A stretch of DNA of 64,000 bases, taken from NCBI RefSeq assembly GCF_001676785.2, contig NZ_CP015910.2, positions 2,790,001-2,854,000 of the forward strand. Direction: 5' to 3'. Under the pieces are notes generated by a model. It was given only the letters and a program-made list of their open reading frames with translations, was not told the DNA's origin and did no database searches. This document shows, piece after piece, positions 37,261 to 46,832 of this stretch. This DNA comes from Brachyspira hyodysenteriae ATCC 27164. GTDB lineage: Bacteria > Spirochaetota > Brachyspiria > Brachyspirales > Brachyspiraceae. Position 1 is the first letter of the stretch; each line of letters starts with the position of its first letter. Position numbers and translations under genes: made by a program.

Positions 37261-38439
37261 ATGGCTGAAAAAGATATTAAAAACTTTTTTAATAAAGCTT
37301 ATGATGCTTTTAAAAGTAAAAATTATAAATTAGCAATAGAATATTTTTCTGAAGTTATAAAATTAGATTCAACTATTTACGAAGCATACTATAACAGAGC
37401 AAATGCAAAAGCAAATATAGATGATGAGGCTTCATATAAAAGTGCTGTAGAAGACTATACTTGGACTATAAAACTAAATGATCAATTTGCAGCAGCATAT
37501 TATAACAGAGGAATTATAAATAGAAGTTTAGGAAATACTGAAGAAGCTTTAAAAGATTTTGATAAAACTATAGAGCTTAATTATAATCTTGAAGAAGTTT
37601 ATTATGTTAGAGCGAATACAAAAGCAAGCTTAAAAGATTATAAAGGATCTATAGAAGATTATAATAAAGCTATTGAAGTTTATCCGCATTTCGCTGATGC
37701 CTACTATAATAGAGCATTATCTAAAAATGCATTAGGAGAATATAAAGAAGCTATAAAAGATTATGACAAAGCCATAGAATATAATTCTCATTTCATTGAT
37801 GCATACAATAACAGAGGAAATGTCAAAGAAAAGCTCGGCAATTTTAATGAAGCTATAGATGATTATACAAATGCTATTCATATTAACCGAGAATTTGCAG
37901 ACGGATATTTCAATAGAGCAAATGCTAAGTTTCATATAAAAGACTATAAAGGTGCTGTGGAAGATTTTGACGAATTAATAAAGATAAATCCAAAATATAC
38001 AAAGGCATATTTAAATAGAGGAATAATTGCTATGACTATGGAAGCATATCAGGAGGCAATTAAAGATTTTGACAAAGTTATAGAATTAGAACCTAATCTT
38101 GCTGATGCTCATTATAATAAAGCGGTTGCTCTTAATCATTTGGGTATATACGATGAAGCTATACTTTATTATAACAAAGCCATAGAACTAAATCCTAATT
38201 ATTCTGAAAGCTATTTCAACCGTGGAATATCCAAATCTAAAACTGCATATATGAAAAAAGATAAAATGAATGAAGATGAATATAAAAATATGATAAAAGA
38301 ATCTGAAGATGATTTTGATAAAGCATATGATTTAGCTAATGAACATATAAAGAATATAATATCTGATGGGCTTAAAAAATTGGCTTTTCTTAATATGGAA
38401 GCTGCTGAAAATTTCTGCAAGAAGCATGACATAAAATAA
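37261..38439 (+). CDS. TPR-repeat protein
   Basis: 392 aa composed of about nine regular 34-residue TPR units, each with the form YKEAIKDYDKAIEYNSHFIDAYNNRG. There is no signal peptide. It probably acts as a cytoplasmic protein-protein interaction scaffold; the partner is unknown. It is divergent from recJ, with a 165-bp shared promoter region. A palindromic element follows at 38485. Confidence 0.88.
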   Translation: MAEKDIKNFFNKAYDAFKSKNYKLAIEYFSEVIKLDSTIYEAYYNRANAKANIDDEASYKSAVEDYTWTIKLNDQFAAAYYNRGIINRSLGNTEEALKDFDKTIELNYNLEEVYYVRANTKASLKDYKGSIEDYNKAIEVYPHFADAYYNRALSKNALGEYKEAIKDYDKAIEYNSHFIDAYNNRGNVKEKLGNFNEAIDDYTNAIHINREFADGYFNRANAKFHIKDYKGAVEDFDELIKINPKYTKAYLNRGIIAMTMEAYQEAIKDFDKVIELEPNLADAHYNKAVALNHLGIYDEAILYYNKAIELNPNYSESYFNRGISKSKTAYMKKDKMNEDEYKNMIKESEDDFDKAYDLANEHIKNIISDGLKKLAFLNMEAAENFCKKHDIK

Positions 38440-38484
38440 TTTTTTATATAATTGGCGGTAATCAGACAACAAATTTAAATAAAT

Positions 38485-38700
38485 CTTGGGTGGGAAGCTG
38501 TAAATTCTAATTTAGCAACAATAAAAAATAATAGTATTAATTTCAGATTAAAGCTATAAATATAAAGGGTGGGCAAATGTAATTAGATTTTAAAACTTTA
38601 ATTACATACCCCGCCCTTTATTCATTAATACCATAATTTGAAGTTTTCAATTTAGCTATTTTTTAAAGTATAATTATAAAATATAAAAACCCGCCCAAGC
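38485..38700. repeat. modular palindromic element, site 5 (no outer modules)
   Basis: Order: CTTGGGTGGGAAGCT (38485), AAAGGGTGGGCA, a central TGTAATTAGATTTTAAAACT dyad, CCCCGCCCTTT, ACCCGCCCAAGC (ends 38700). The CGCACGG/CGTGCG modules seen elsewhere are missing on both sides. It lies between convergent genes. Confidence 0.88.
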
Positions 38701-38832
38701 TTTATTTAAGTTTGAAAACCATTAAATGAATTTTATTTATCATTTAAATTAAAAGCCATTGTTGTAAATATTGAACTTACATATTTTGTATGGCTTTTAA
38801 TAAAACTAAACTTATTATAAAAATTTCTTAAT

Positions 38833-39339
38833 TTACTTATTATTTAACTTATCATAAATATCATAGAAATATCTTATAGAAGAAATTATCTCTCCGCTTT
38901 TACACATCTCTAAATATTTTTCTCTATTTACTATCATAGCATCACTAACTTCATTTTCCTGCAAAACTAAATCCTCAATATTTACATCTCTTCTAAACAT
39001 ATACGAATCTACTATTGTATTTGAAAAGTCTAATACAAAAGAAGTTAAAAATACTGCTTCATCTTTTTTAAATGATAATCCTATTTCTTCTTCAAGCTCT
39101 CTCAAAGCCCCGTCAATACTATCCTCTCCGGCTAATATAGAACCTTCTGTGCATTCCCACATATCAGGACATATTTTTTTGCTCTTATGTCTTTTTGTGA
39201 TTATAACCTCATCATTACTATTAACTACCCAAGCATGTATAACTATATGATAATCATTTTTATTTAAAGGAATTCCTCTTTGATGAAATCTTCCTGTTTT
39301 ATTTTTATTTATATCGTATATATCCCAAATCTCTGCCAT
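38833..39339 (-). CDS. Nudix hydrolase (IPP-isomerase-like clade)
   Basis: 168 aa from the ATG at 39339 (MAEIWDIYDINKNKTGR). The complete Nudix box is present: G-x5-E-x7-REL-x-EE-x-GL in GSILAGEDSIDGA then LRELEEEIGL. The opening WDIYDINKNKTGRFHQRG and HIVIHAWVVNS match the subgroup annotated as Nudix/IPP-isomerase-like hydrolases. It hydrolyses a nucleoside diphosphate linked to some moiety; the substrate is unknown. An upstream in-frame ATG at 39375 lies against the preceding terminator, so I did not use it. Confidence 0.88.
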   Translation of the reverse strand: MAEIWDIYDINKNKTGRFHQRGIPLNKNDYHIVIHAWVVNSNDEVIITKRHKSKKICPDMWECTEGSILAGEDSIDGALRELEEEIGLSFKKDEAVFLTSFVLDFSNTIVDSYMFRRDVNIEDLVLQENEVSDAMIVNREKYLEMCKSGEIISSIRYFYDIYDKLNNK

Positions 39340-39375
39340 AAACTTTACCCAAACTTTTTTTAAAATATTTAACAA

Positions 39376-39420
39376 TAAAAAAGCCTCCTTAAAAGAATGC
39401 TGCTTTTTAAGGAGGCTTTC
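39376..39420 (-). terminator. rho-independent terminator of dppA
   Basis: AAAGCCTCCTTAAAA pairs with TTTTAAGGAGGCTTT (15 bp), with a T run on the minus strand. The stem contains a perfect AAGGAGG, which is buried by pairing and so unlikely to recruit ribosomes. Confidence 0.9.
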
Positions 39421-39451
39421 ATAAGTTATCGGATTCCTATATTATATTATT

Positions 39452-40258
39452 TTATAATATAAATTTCAAGGCTCTTAGTATTTCATAATAGTCATTATTT
39501 TCAAAAATTACCGTAGTATCATTAATTTTTTTAGCTCCAGGATAGAATGACACTTTATGAGCGTATCCATGTTCCCTATAACAAATCTCTAATTTAAAAT
39601 GATTAGGAAGTTTTAATAACTTACCTTTAAAATCTTGACTCAATGCCTCTTTAGTTTTTTCTTTAATCATTTTAACCATCAAATTAGGTGAATAATTGAT
39701 AGTAGAATAACCTATACCCTCTTTAACAGGAAGAGTTACTAAATTAGGGTGATTAGGCTGCATATTTTGTGCTACTTCGCATAATCCTTTATCTCCTGAT
39801 AAAAATACTGTAGGTACTTTTCTATAAGCTGCCGCATAACTAAAAAACATAAATTCGCTTGCTAATACTTCATTAAGCTTCACATAAACATTTCTAGTAT
39901 TCATAGTATGCGAAAGCGGATTATTTCCAATAGAAGCTGCATTATGATATCCAATAAACATTATAGCATCAAAGCTCTCATCAATACCTTCTATCATAGA
40001 ATAAGGATCTCCGCTCCATCTTCTATGTATTTTCACGCATTCAGGCAAAGCAGTTTGAGATATATTCATAGCAGAGTCATGGGCATCTTTTACAAATATT
40101 TCTTTTGCTCCAGCATCAATAGCTCCCTCGCATGCCGCTTTAACTTCTTTAGTCATTTGAAGTGCATGATCTTTATAAGTTAAACTTCCTGCATCTGTAT
40201 CAGGCCATTGTGTAGTTGTGGTAATTCCTTCAATATCCGCACTAATAAAAACTTTCAT
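39452..40258 (-). CDS. dppA: D-aminopeptidase, M55 family
   Basis: A zinc-dependent peptidase releasing D-amino acids from D-Ala-type peptides, probably in peptidoglycan peptide salvage. The 268-aa protein shows the M55 metal ligands: Asp8 and Glu10 in ISADIEGI, the His in VKDAHDSAMN, the His in FIGYHNAAS and the Glu in LNEVLASEF. FLSGDKGLCEVA is also typical. It has its own terminator and is not next to the dipeptide permease genes found with it in Bacillus. Confidence 0.93.
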   Translation of the reverse strand: MKVFISADIEGITTTTQWPDTDAGSLTYKDHALQMTKEVKAACEGAIDAGAKEIFVKDAHDSAMNISQTALPECVKIHRRWSGDPYSMIEGIDESFDAIMFIGYHNAASIGNNPLSHTMNTRNVYVKLNEVLASEFMFFSYAAAYRKVPTVFLSGDKGLCEVAQNMQPNHPNLVTLPVKEGIGYSTINYSPNLMVKMIKEKTKEALSQDFKGKLLKLPNHFKLEICYREHGYAHKVSFYPGAKKINDTTVIFENNDYYEILRALKFIL

Positions 40259-40414
40259 GATAATTCCTCTAATATTTAAAAATTATTTTAATGATTAAAA
40301 ACTATATTATATTTTTGATTTAATTCAATATGTTTTTTATTGTTTTATACTACAAAATACAACTATATAAGGTTTAATTTTTATAAACTAATTATATTTT
40401 TTATTTTCATAAAC

Positions 40415-40448
40415 TTTTTTTGGGCTTCGCCAAAGTTGCAAAAAAAAC
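40415..40448. repeat. short GC-family palindrome fragment
   Basis: TTTTTTTGGGCTTCGCCAAAG followed by TTGCAAAAAA. It shares GGGCTTCGCC with 19989 and is a truncated member of the GC-rich mosaic family. The rest of the 414-bp gap (40259-40671) is AT-rich and shows nothing else to me. Confidence 0.55.
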
Positions 40449-40671
40449 AAATTATTAAATTGCATATAATTGATGTAAAATATTTTCATTATAGTATTCG
40501 GATACGATTCTAGAAATTCTTCGTTTTTAATAAAAGTAATATGATAATTATAAAAGTTTAATTTATATTTAATACAATATTTGAAAACTGTTTTACTAAC
40601 TTGATGATAATGAGCTTTTTAAGATTAACATTAAGCCATATAAACATAAAAATCGATAATACTTAAATATA

Positions 40672-41877
40672 TTAAAGAGTTTTATCAATATATTTACTGT
40701 CTATATCATCTATCATCTTGTTAAATTTTTCTTTAAGCAAAGCTCTTCTTTTCTTCTGCCACATAATGTATATAGCTATAATGTAGCATATTAAAGATAC
40801 TGTCATCATAAATAAAAATCCCACAAAATACGAGAAATTAGAAGCTAAATAACCCACTACAAAAGGTATGAATAAAGCTGCAACACCTGTCAAAGCCTCA
40901 TTAACAGCAACATTTCTAGGAGCATTATCCTGATCCGCCAAAGCATAATAAAGCCCAAAGAAATAACCGAAACCGCTTACAAAACCTAAAAACATAAATG
41001 CTACTAAAAATAACCAGAAATTTCTAGTGAATGTTATTAATAGCAAAGCAGCCGGAGTAAGAATCCCTACTATAGTAAATACTCTCTTTTTCTCCAAAAA
41101 TCTTAAACAAAAAGCAGATGATAAAGAACCTACTGCCATAAAAGCCGATAAACTTCCTACTAATAATGAAGAATCTGCCTCAGAAAAACCAATTACCTTT
41201 ATTCCATAATCAAGAAACATGAATCTTAAAGTATGTAAAACCATAGCACCTACAAATATTACAAGCCAGCCTATATGTACTTTATATCTAGGAGCTCTCA
41301 TAAAAGGCATATTCCAATTTCTTTTTTTGTTGTTAGCCTTAAATCTTAAATGCCTTGAAAGATAAAATAGTATAAACATTATCACGCTTACTACTATAAC
41401 AAAGTAAAAACCCAATTTATAATCAAACTTATATATCATACCTGTAATAGTAGGACCTAAGGCAAAACCCAAAGACCAAGAAAATATAAATAAAGCCCCG
41501 CTTAATGTAACAGGCAAATCTTTTGATACCACATCTAATGATGACTGAAAGCATACAAAAAATATAGTAGCACTGCATCCATATAAAAATGAATAAAATA
41601 AAGACATTTCAGGAGGAAGAAATATTAAGCATGCTGCTGCAATAATAAGCTGAAGTACTGCTTCAACATATATTAAATTTGTATAATATTTCTTTTGTAT
41701 TTTAATGCGTGAGAAAGTACCCGCTGTTAGCATCATTCCCATACCATAAGAAACACCAATCAATGATACAAAAAAAGGAGTAGCCCCTGATATAGAAGCA
41801 TTTATAACTAAAACCGTGCTGAATATGCTTGAACATAAATAAAGCAAAAACGGCATAGAATACACCAATATAGTCAT
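40672..41877 (-). CDS. MFS transporter
   Basis: 401 aa with about 12 membrane helices. The N-terminal ISGATPFFVSLIGVSYGMG and loop GTFSRIKIQKKYYT fit the major facilitator fold. The central loop (about 185-200) is basic, and the C-terminal half has GFVSGFGYFFGLYYAL. The substrate is unknown. AGGAA precedes the ATG. It is monocistronic. Confidence 0.85.
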   Translation of the reverse strand: MTILVYSMPFLLYLCSSIFSTVLVINASISGATPFFVSLIGVSYGMGMMLTAGTFSRIKIQKKYYTNLIYVEAVLQLIIAAACLIFLPPEMSLFYSFLYGCSATIFFVCFQSSLDVVSKDLPVTLSGALFIFSWSLGFALGPTITGMIYKFDYKLGFYFVIVVSVIMFILFYLSRHLRFKANNKKRNWNMPFMRAPRYKVHIGWLVIFVGAMVLHTLRFMFLDYGIKVIGFSEADSSLLVGSLSAFMAVGSLSSAFCLRFLEKKRVFTIVGILTPAALLLITFTRNFWLFLVAFMFLGFVSGFGYFFGLYYALADQDNAPRNVAVNEALTGVAALFIPFVVGYLASNFSYFVGFLFMMTVSLICYIIAIYIMWQKKRRALLKEKFNKMIDDIDSKYIDKTL

Positions 41878-42205
41878 TATTATTTATTCCTAACAATATA
41901 TTATTTCAATGATGAAATATTATATACATTATTTATAAAAAATGTATATCATTTTACGATTTTTTTATTTTTTTACTTAATTATTTTAACAATCACTAAT
42001 TAAAACTTTTATATTATATCATTATTGCCAAGTATCATTATAAGAAATCAATAATATTTTTGTCAATAATAAAAAATAAAATTACATAATATATTGATTT
42101 ATATTCATTAATTTTATAAAATAAACTCTATTATTAAAATTTGATAATTCAATAAATAAAATGATTTGACCGATAATAAATGAAATTAATTGTTAGGTTT
42201 TTGAT
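41878..42205. other. AT-rich divergent gap
   Basis: It must hold the promoters of the MFS gene (minus) and the lipoprotein gene (plus). I see no repeat, hairpin or strong consensus promoter. Confidence 0.5.
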
Positions 42206-42631
42206 ATGTATAAAATTTATTATGCATCAGTAATAATAATACTATTCATTATATCATGTAATGACAAAAAATTAGAAAGCAAACAGTACAGACTCAATAT
42301 AGCAGAAACAAATGAAGTAATAAATATAAAAAGCAGAAATTTTGACGGTATCAGCCTAATTAAAAACAGTTCATTTACGGCATACCCTAATATAACAATA
42401 AATGAGCTTTTATCACCTTTCAGTTCTGTAGAATGGCAGGATTTTATATCTGAAGATGATTATAACCGTTATATAGATATAGTAGCAAGATATGACACTA
42501 ATGAATATATAATACAGTTTCAAGTAACAGATCAGTACAGATGGGAATTATATGCATTTGAAATCAATAAAACTCCATACACTATCGATATAGTAGCAAA
42601 TGAGTTATATAAATTGTATACAAATAAATAG
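42206..42631 (+). CDS. small lipoprotein
   Basis: 141 aa. The N-terminus MYKIYYASVIIILFIISCNDK is a type II signal peptide with lipobox IISC, so Cys18 or its neighbour would be lipidated. The mature part (DGISLIKNSSFTAYPNITINELLSPFSSVEWQDF...) resembles small secreted or lipoproteins with an alpha/beta fold, but I recognise no named family. It shares a bidirectional terminator with the convergent lipoprotein at 42719. Confidence 0.8.
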   Translation: MYKIYYASVIIILFIISCNDKKLESKQYRLNIAETNEVINIKSRNFDGISLIKNSSFTAYPNITINELLSPFSSVEWQDFISEDDYNRYIDIVARYDTNEYIIQFQVTDQYRWELYAFEINKTPYTIDIVANELYKLYTNK

Positions 42632-42655
42632 AAATATTTTTTCTCATAAAAAAAT

Positions 42656-42690
42656 AAAAAGCTGATTTTTTAGTCAGCTTTTTATTTTAT
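42656..42690. terminator. bidirectional terminator
   Basis: AAAAAGCTGA pairs with TCAGCTTTTT, between convergent lipoprotein genes. Confidence 0.85.
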
Positions 42691-42718
42691 TGATAACAAT
42701 TCATTTATAGATAATATA

Positions 42719-43258
42719 TTAATTAAATGCTAAAGATATGCTTCCTCTTTTTATATCTATAGGACCTGCTATATTTCTAGATAATTTTATTTGAATAGAT
42801 AAACTTCTATCCAAATCATTTCCTGTAGTCCAATCATTTTTCTGAGGCTCGAATATTCCTACGATAGTTCCTGTTCCTGTTCTTTTACCCAAGAATACTT
42901 TTACATCATAATATGTAACAACTATACCTCTTGTACCATTAATAGTTTCTTCTGTAACTTTTAAAGGTGCTACTAAAGATGATTTTTTTATATCAGCTTC
43001 TGTCATATTCTCAACATCTTTTCCGCCTATTACATAATAAGTTTTATCATTTATTTCCACAGCTTGAATTTCTTTATCTGCTCCATAAACTGTAACTTTC
43101 ATTTTTGGTGTATCTTCTCTAGTTATAGTTTCTTCTTTTTTATCTTCATTAGATGAATTATCATTTTTTACAATTGTATCATTATTTTTAGGCTGCATAG
43201 TTTCACATCCAGCAAGCACACTCATCAAACCCACAACAATAAAAAGTTTCTTAAACAT
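42719..43258 (-). CDS. lipoprotein of unknown function
   Basis: 179 aa. MFKKLFIVVGLMSVLAGCETM has a clear lipobox LAGC. A disordered charged linker (about 22-50) leads to a beta-rich domain (MKVTVYGADKEIQAVEINDK, GIVVTYYDVKVFLG). I recognise no domain family. Two bases after the start is a TGCCTCC, i.e. GGAGGCA upstream on the coding strand, a strong ribosome-binding site. It is probably anchored in the outer or inner membrane. Confidence 0.82.
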   Translation of the reverse strand: MFKKLFIVVGLMSVLAGCETMQPKNNDTIVKNDNSSNEDKKEETITREDTPKMKVTVYGADKEIQAVEINDKTYYVIGGKDVENMTEADIKKSSLVAPLKVTEETINGTRGIVVTYYDVKVFLGKRTGTGTIVGIFEPQKNDWTTGNDLDRSLSIQIKLSRNIAGPIDIKRGSISLAFN

Positions 43259-43413
43259 GATGCCTCCGCAAGTATTTTATTTAAATTAATACTGTTAAAA
43301 CTATCGGAAACTATTTTGGTAATATTAAATACTTTTTTACATTTTATACTTGAATAAAATTATAATAAATCTATACTTAATTAATATACACTATTTTACA
43401 AAGGATAATAAAA

Positions 43414-44400
43414 ATGCAAGCTGCTGATAATAGATATGATAATATTATATACAATAGATGCGGTAAAAGCGGATTAAAACTTCCTATCGTTTCTTTAGGA
43501 CTTTGGCATAATTTCGGTGAAAACTGCGATTATAATAATATGAAAGATATGGTAAAAACTGCTTTTGATAACGGCATTACTCATTTTGATTTAGCTAATA
43601 ATTACGGACCTCCTTACGGATCTGCTGAAATTAGCATGGGTAAAATATTAAATGACGGACTTAATAAATACAGAGATGAACTCATAATAAGCACTAAAGC
43701 AGGTTATGATATGTGGGAAGGTCCTTATGGAAATTGGGGAAGTAAGAAATATTTAATAGCTAGTATAAATCAAAGCTTGAAAAGATTAAATCTTGAATAT
43801 GTTGATATATTCTATCATCATAGAATGGATCCTGAAACTCCGCTTGAAGAAACTATGGAAGCATTAACTAGAATAGTTAAAAGCGGTAAAGCTTTATATA
43901 TAGGACTTTCAAATTATGATGGTGCTGCAATGGAAAAGGCTTCTAAATTACTTTATATGGCAAATGTACCATTTATAATCAATCAAAACAGATATTCAAT
44001 ATTCGATAGAACTATAGAAAATAATGGATTAAAATTAAAGGCAAAAAAATTAGGAAAAGGAATCATAGCATATAGTCCATTGGCTCAAGGTTTATTAACA
44101 GATAAATATTTAAATGGTATCCCAAGTGACAGCAGAATAGCAGCTGACGGAAGATATTTGAAACATGATGCTATAACTAGAAAAAGATTATACAAAATCG
44201 AACAGCTCAATAATTTAGCAAAGGAAAGAGGGGAAAGTTTAGCACAAATGGCTTTGAGATGGGTGTTAAAAGATGAAGAAATTACAAGTGTATTAATAGG
44301 TGCTTCAAAGCCAAGCCAAATAATAGAAAATCTAAAAATCATAAATAAAATGCCTATTACTGATGATGAATTAAGAAAAATTGATGATTTTAGCTTATGA
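43414..44400 (+). CDS. aldo/keto reductase, YghZ-like
   Basis: 328 aa NADPH-dependent reductase of the AKR14/Kv-beta group. Visible are the catalytic residues Asp and Tyr in FDLANNYGPPYGSAE, Lys in STKAGYDMW and His in YHHRMDPETPLEETMEAL, and the cofactor-binding end VLIGASKPSQI. YghZ enzymes reduce methylglyoxal and L-glyceraldehyde 3-phosphate. The opening RCGKSGLKLPIVSLGLWHNFG is diagnostic of the group. AAAGGA precedes the ATG. A palindromic element follows. Confidence 0.93.
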   Translation: MQAADNRYDNIIYNRCGKSGLKLPIVSLGLWHNFGENCDYNNMKDMVKTAFDNGITHFDLANNYGPPYGSAEISMGKILNDGLNKYRDELIISTKAGYDMWEGPYGNWGSKKYLIASINQSLKRLNLEYVDIFYHHRMDPETPLEETMEALTRIVKSGKALYIGLSNYDGAAMEKASKLLYMANVPFIINQNRYSIFDRTIENNGLKLKAKKLGKGIIAYSPLAQGLLTDKYLNGIPSDSRIAADGRYLKHDAITRKRLYKIEQLNNLAKERGESLAQMALRWVLKDEEITSVLIGASKPSQIIENLKIINKMPITDDELRKIDDFSL

Positions 44401-44490
44401 AATAAGATTATATAATTCATAGTAAATAGATTTTTATATTATTAAAAAATTAACTTTATATGCATGTATATGTGTCAAATTTAAATAAAA

Positions 44491-44806
44491 CTTGGGTGGG
44501 AGCTAAAAACTCTAATTTAATCATAAAGAAATAAAAAATTAAAATTTCAAAATAAATAAAGAACTTAGAGGGTGGGAAGTGTAATTAAATTGAAAAACTT
44601 TAATTACATTATCCCGCCCTTTATATTTTCTGCTTCAATCTGTAATCATAAGTTTTTTATATTAATAATTTAAATTAGAAATTAAGGCCCCCGCCCAAGC
44701 GTTATTTATATTTTAAAAATTTATTAACGCACGGTTAGCTAAATTACAATATAGTAAAAACTTGAATTGAAAATAAACTTATATTTTTAACTTTGTTCTG
44801 CGTGCG
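44491..44806. repeat. modular palindromic element, site 6
   Basis: Order: CTTGGGTGGGAGCT (44491), GAGGGTGGG (44568), central TGTAATTAAATTG dyad, CCCGCCCTTT (44613), CCCCCGCCCAAGC (ends 44700), CGCACGG (44728), GCGTGCG (44800). Together with AT-rich flanks it fills the 600-bp gap before creD. Confidence 0.92.
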
Positions 44807-45006
44807 TTAATAAAATAAAACATATAAAAAATCATCGACTATGTGTAATTAGCATATTGTTATAATAAAAAATAATATTTAAACTATTATACCATTTATA
44901 TTACAAATCATACTATACAATCATTTTTTATTATTACTATTTTTTATTACCTATTTATGGTATTATGGTTTTTTATACAAAATAAAATTTTTATGGGGTA
45001 AATATA

Positions 45007-46386
45007 ATGATAAAAAATTTTAATGAGATAACAAAAACTTTAGGTTTTAAAATACTTATAATAGTGATACTAGGGCTTTTGCTTTTGATACCAATGTCTT
45101 TTATAAATAGTGTTGTAAGAGATAGAATCAGTTATCAAAGAGAGGCAGTATCTTCTATAATTGAGCCTGTTGGAAGCAGTGCAAATATACAAGGTATAGT
45201 TGTTGCCATACCATATTTAACAAGGGTTATTGATAGTGAAACTAAAGAGATAAGCTATATAAGAAAATATATTTTTTATATGCCTAATGAATATAATATT
45301 ACAGGAGATGTTGAAGTTTCAAGTTTAAGCAGAGGAATATTTAAAGCTCCTATTTTCAATTCTAAATTAAATATTACAGGAAGATTCGATAAATATAATG
45401 CTGAAATATATAATTTAGATGAGAATAATGATACTATACTTTATGATGAAGTTATGATTATATTAGGAATAGGAAATAAAAAAAATCTTATGAAGCTTCC
45501 TAGTATATTAGTTAATGGAAATGAAGAGCTTAAATATTATGAGAAAAATATTAGTATAGCTTTGAATATGTTTAATAATAAATTCCTATACACTATTTCA
45601 AGAGACAGAATATTAAATGGTTTTGATTTTAATATTACAATGGACATTCAAGGAGGAAACTCTCTTATAATAACTCCATTAGCTTCTGAAAACACTTTTA
45701 AAATATCTTCAAAATGGAAAGATCCTAGTTTTACAGGCGGATTCTTGCCTACAAAGAGAGAAGTTAATAATGACGGATTCAATGCAGAGTGGAATATAGC
45801 TAGTTTTAATACAGCATTTACTAAATATTGGACTAGCGATGAAAATGCCAATAGAGCAGATAATATTGATGATACTCAATACTTTACTGCAGATCAGAAT
45901 TTTAATAGATCATCAAACAATGTTTTAATATCTTTTTTACTTCTCAATGATAATTATCAGAAAACATCAAGAAGTGTGAAGTATGCAATATTATTTATAT
46001 TCATTCCGTTTTTTGTATTATTTTTATGCGAGGTACTTTCAAAGAAGCGTATACACCCTGTTCAATATATATTAATAGGTATAGCCAATGCAATATTCTA
46101 CCTACTACTTTTAGCAATATCTGAACACATAAACTTCAATATTAGTTATTTTATAAGTGCATTGATGGTGACTGCTTTAACTTCAATATATATAGGATAC
46201 ATTATAAAATCTCCGAAGTACACTATTTCAATGGCTATTGTAGAGGCTTTGATATACATATTCTTATTTGGAATACTTCAGCTTACTGATTATGCATTGC
46301 TTATGGGAACTTTAGGGCTATTCGCTGTTATTGCTCTTGCTATGTACTTCACTCGTAATGTGGATTGGTATGGTGAGAATAACTAA
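45007..46386 (+). CDS. creD: CreD-family inner-membrane protein
   Basis: 459 aa with an N-terminal membrane helix (about 14-33) and a periplasmic domain to about residue 320 that includes the conserved RDRISYQREAV and GIVVAIPY. A run of about six helices follows at the C-terminus. CreD is part of the CreBC/BlrAB regulon in Proteobacteria and is linked to envelope integrity and beta-lactam response. No Cre two-component genes are adjacent. It is flanked on both sides by large palindromic elements. Confidence 0.88.
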   Translation: MIKNFNEITKTLGFKILIIVILGLLLLIPMSFINSVVRDRISYQREAVSSIIEPVGSSANIQGIVVAIPYLTRVIDSETKEISYIRKYIFYMPNEYNITGDVEVSSLSRGIFKAPIFNSKLNITGRFDKYNAEIYNLDENNDTILYDEVMIILGIGNKKNLMKLPSILVNGNEELKYYEKNISIALNMFNNKFLYTISRDRILNGFDFNITMDIQGGNSLIITPLASENTFKISSKWKDPSFTGGFLPTKREVNNDGFNAEWNIASFNTAFTKYWTSDENANRADNIDDTQYFTADQNFNRSSNNVLISFLLLNDNYQKTSRSVKYAILFIFIPFFVLFLCEVLSKKRIHPVQYILIGIANAIFYLLLLAISEHINFNISYFISALMVTALTSIYIGYIIKSPKYTISMAIVEALIYIFLFGILQLTDYALLMGTLGLFAVIALAMYFTRNVDWYGENN

Positions 46387-46396
46387 AATAATTTAC

Positions 46397-46822
46397 CGCA
46401 CGGTGAGTTGGCTTCAAATTTAATGAAAATTTAAATTATAATTTTTGCTAATATTTAAGTTTAGTTTACCGTGCGTTAATATATGCTATAAATTTAAATA
46501 TCCGCTTGGGTGGGTATTAATAAATTCTAATTTGACAGCAAGAAAATAAAAATTTATATAACAAATTAATATTTTAAATATAGAGGGTGGGCTTTGTAAT
46601 TAAATTTTAAAACTTAAATTACATACCCCGCCCTTTATTCTTCATTACTATAATCTGCAATTTTTAATTTATTTATATTTAAAGCCAATTCAGAAATAAA
46701 AGCACCCGCCCAAGTTTTTTTAAATTTAAAAATTTAATTAACGCATGTATTATATAATGTTGTATTTTTATGATAAGTATAATTTTAATTTTTATTATAT
46801 TTTTTGTTTTTCTCAGCATGCG
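46397..46822. repeat. modular palindromic element, site 7 (complete)
   Basis: The full module order is present: CGCACGG (46397), CCGTGCG (46469), CGCTTGGGTGGG, GAGGGTGGGC (near 46583), central TGTAATTAAATTTTAAAAC dyad, CCCCGCCCTTT (46626), AGCACCCGCCCAAG, CGCATG, GCATGCG (46816). The last pair is slightly eroded. It lies between convergent genes. Confidence 0.93.
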
Positions 46823-46832
46823 ATAATAAAAA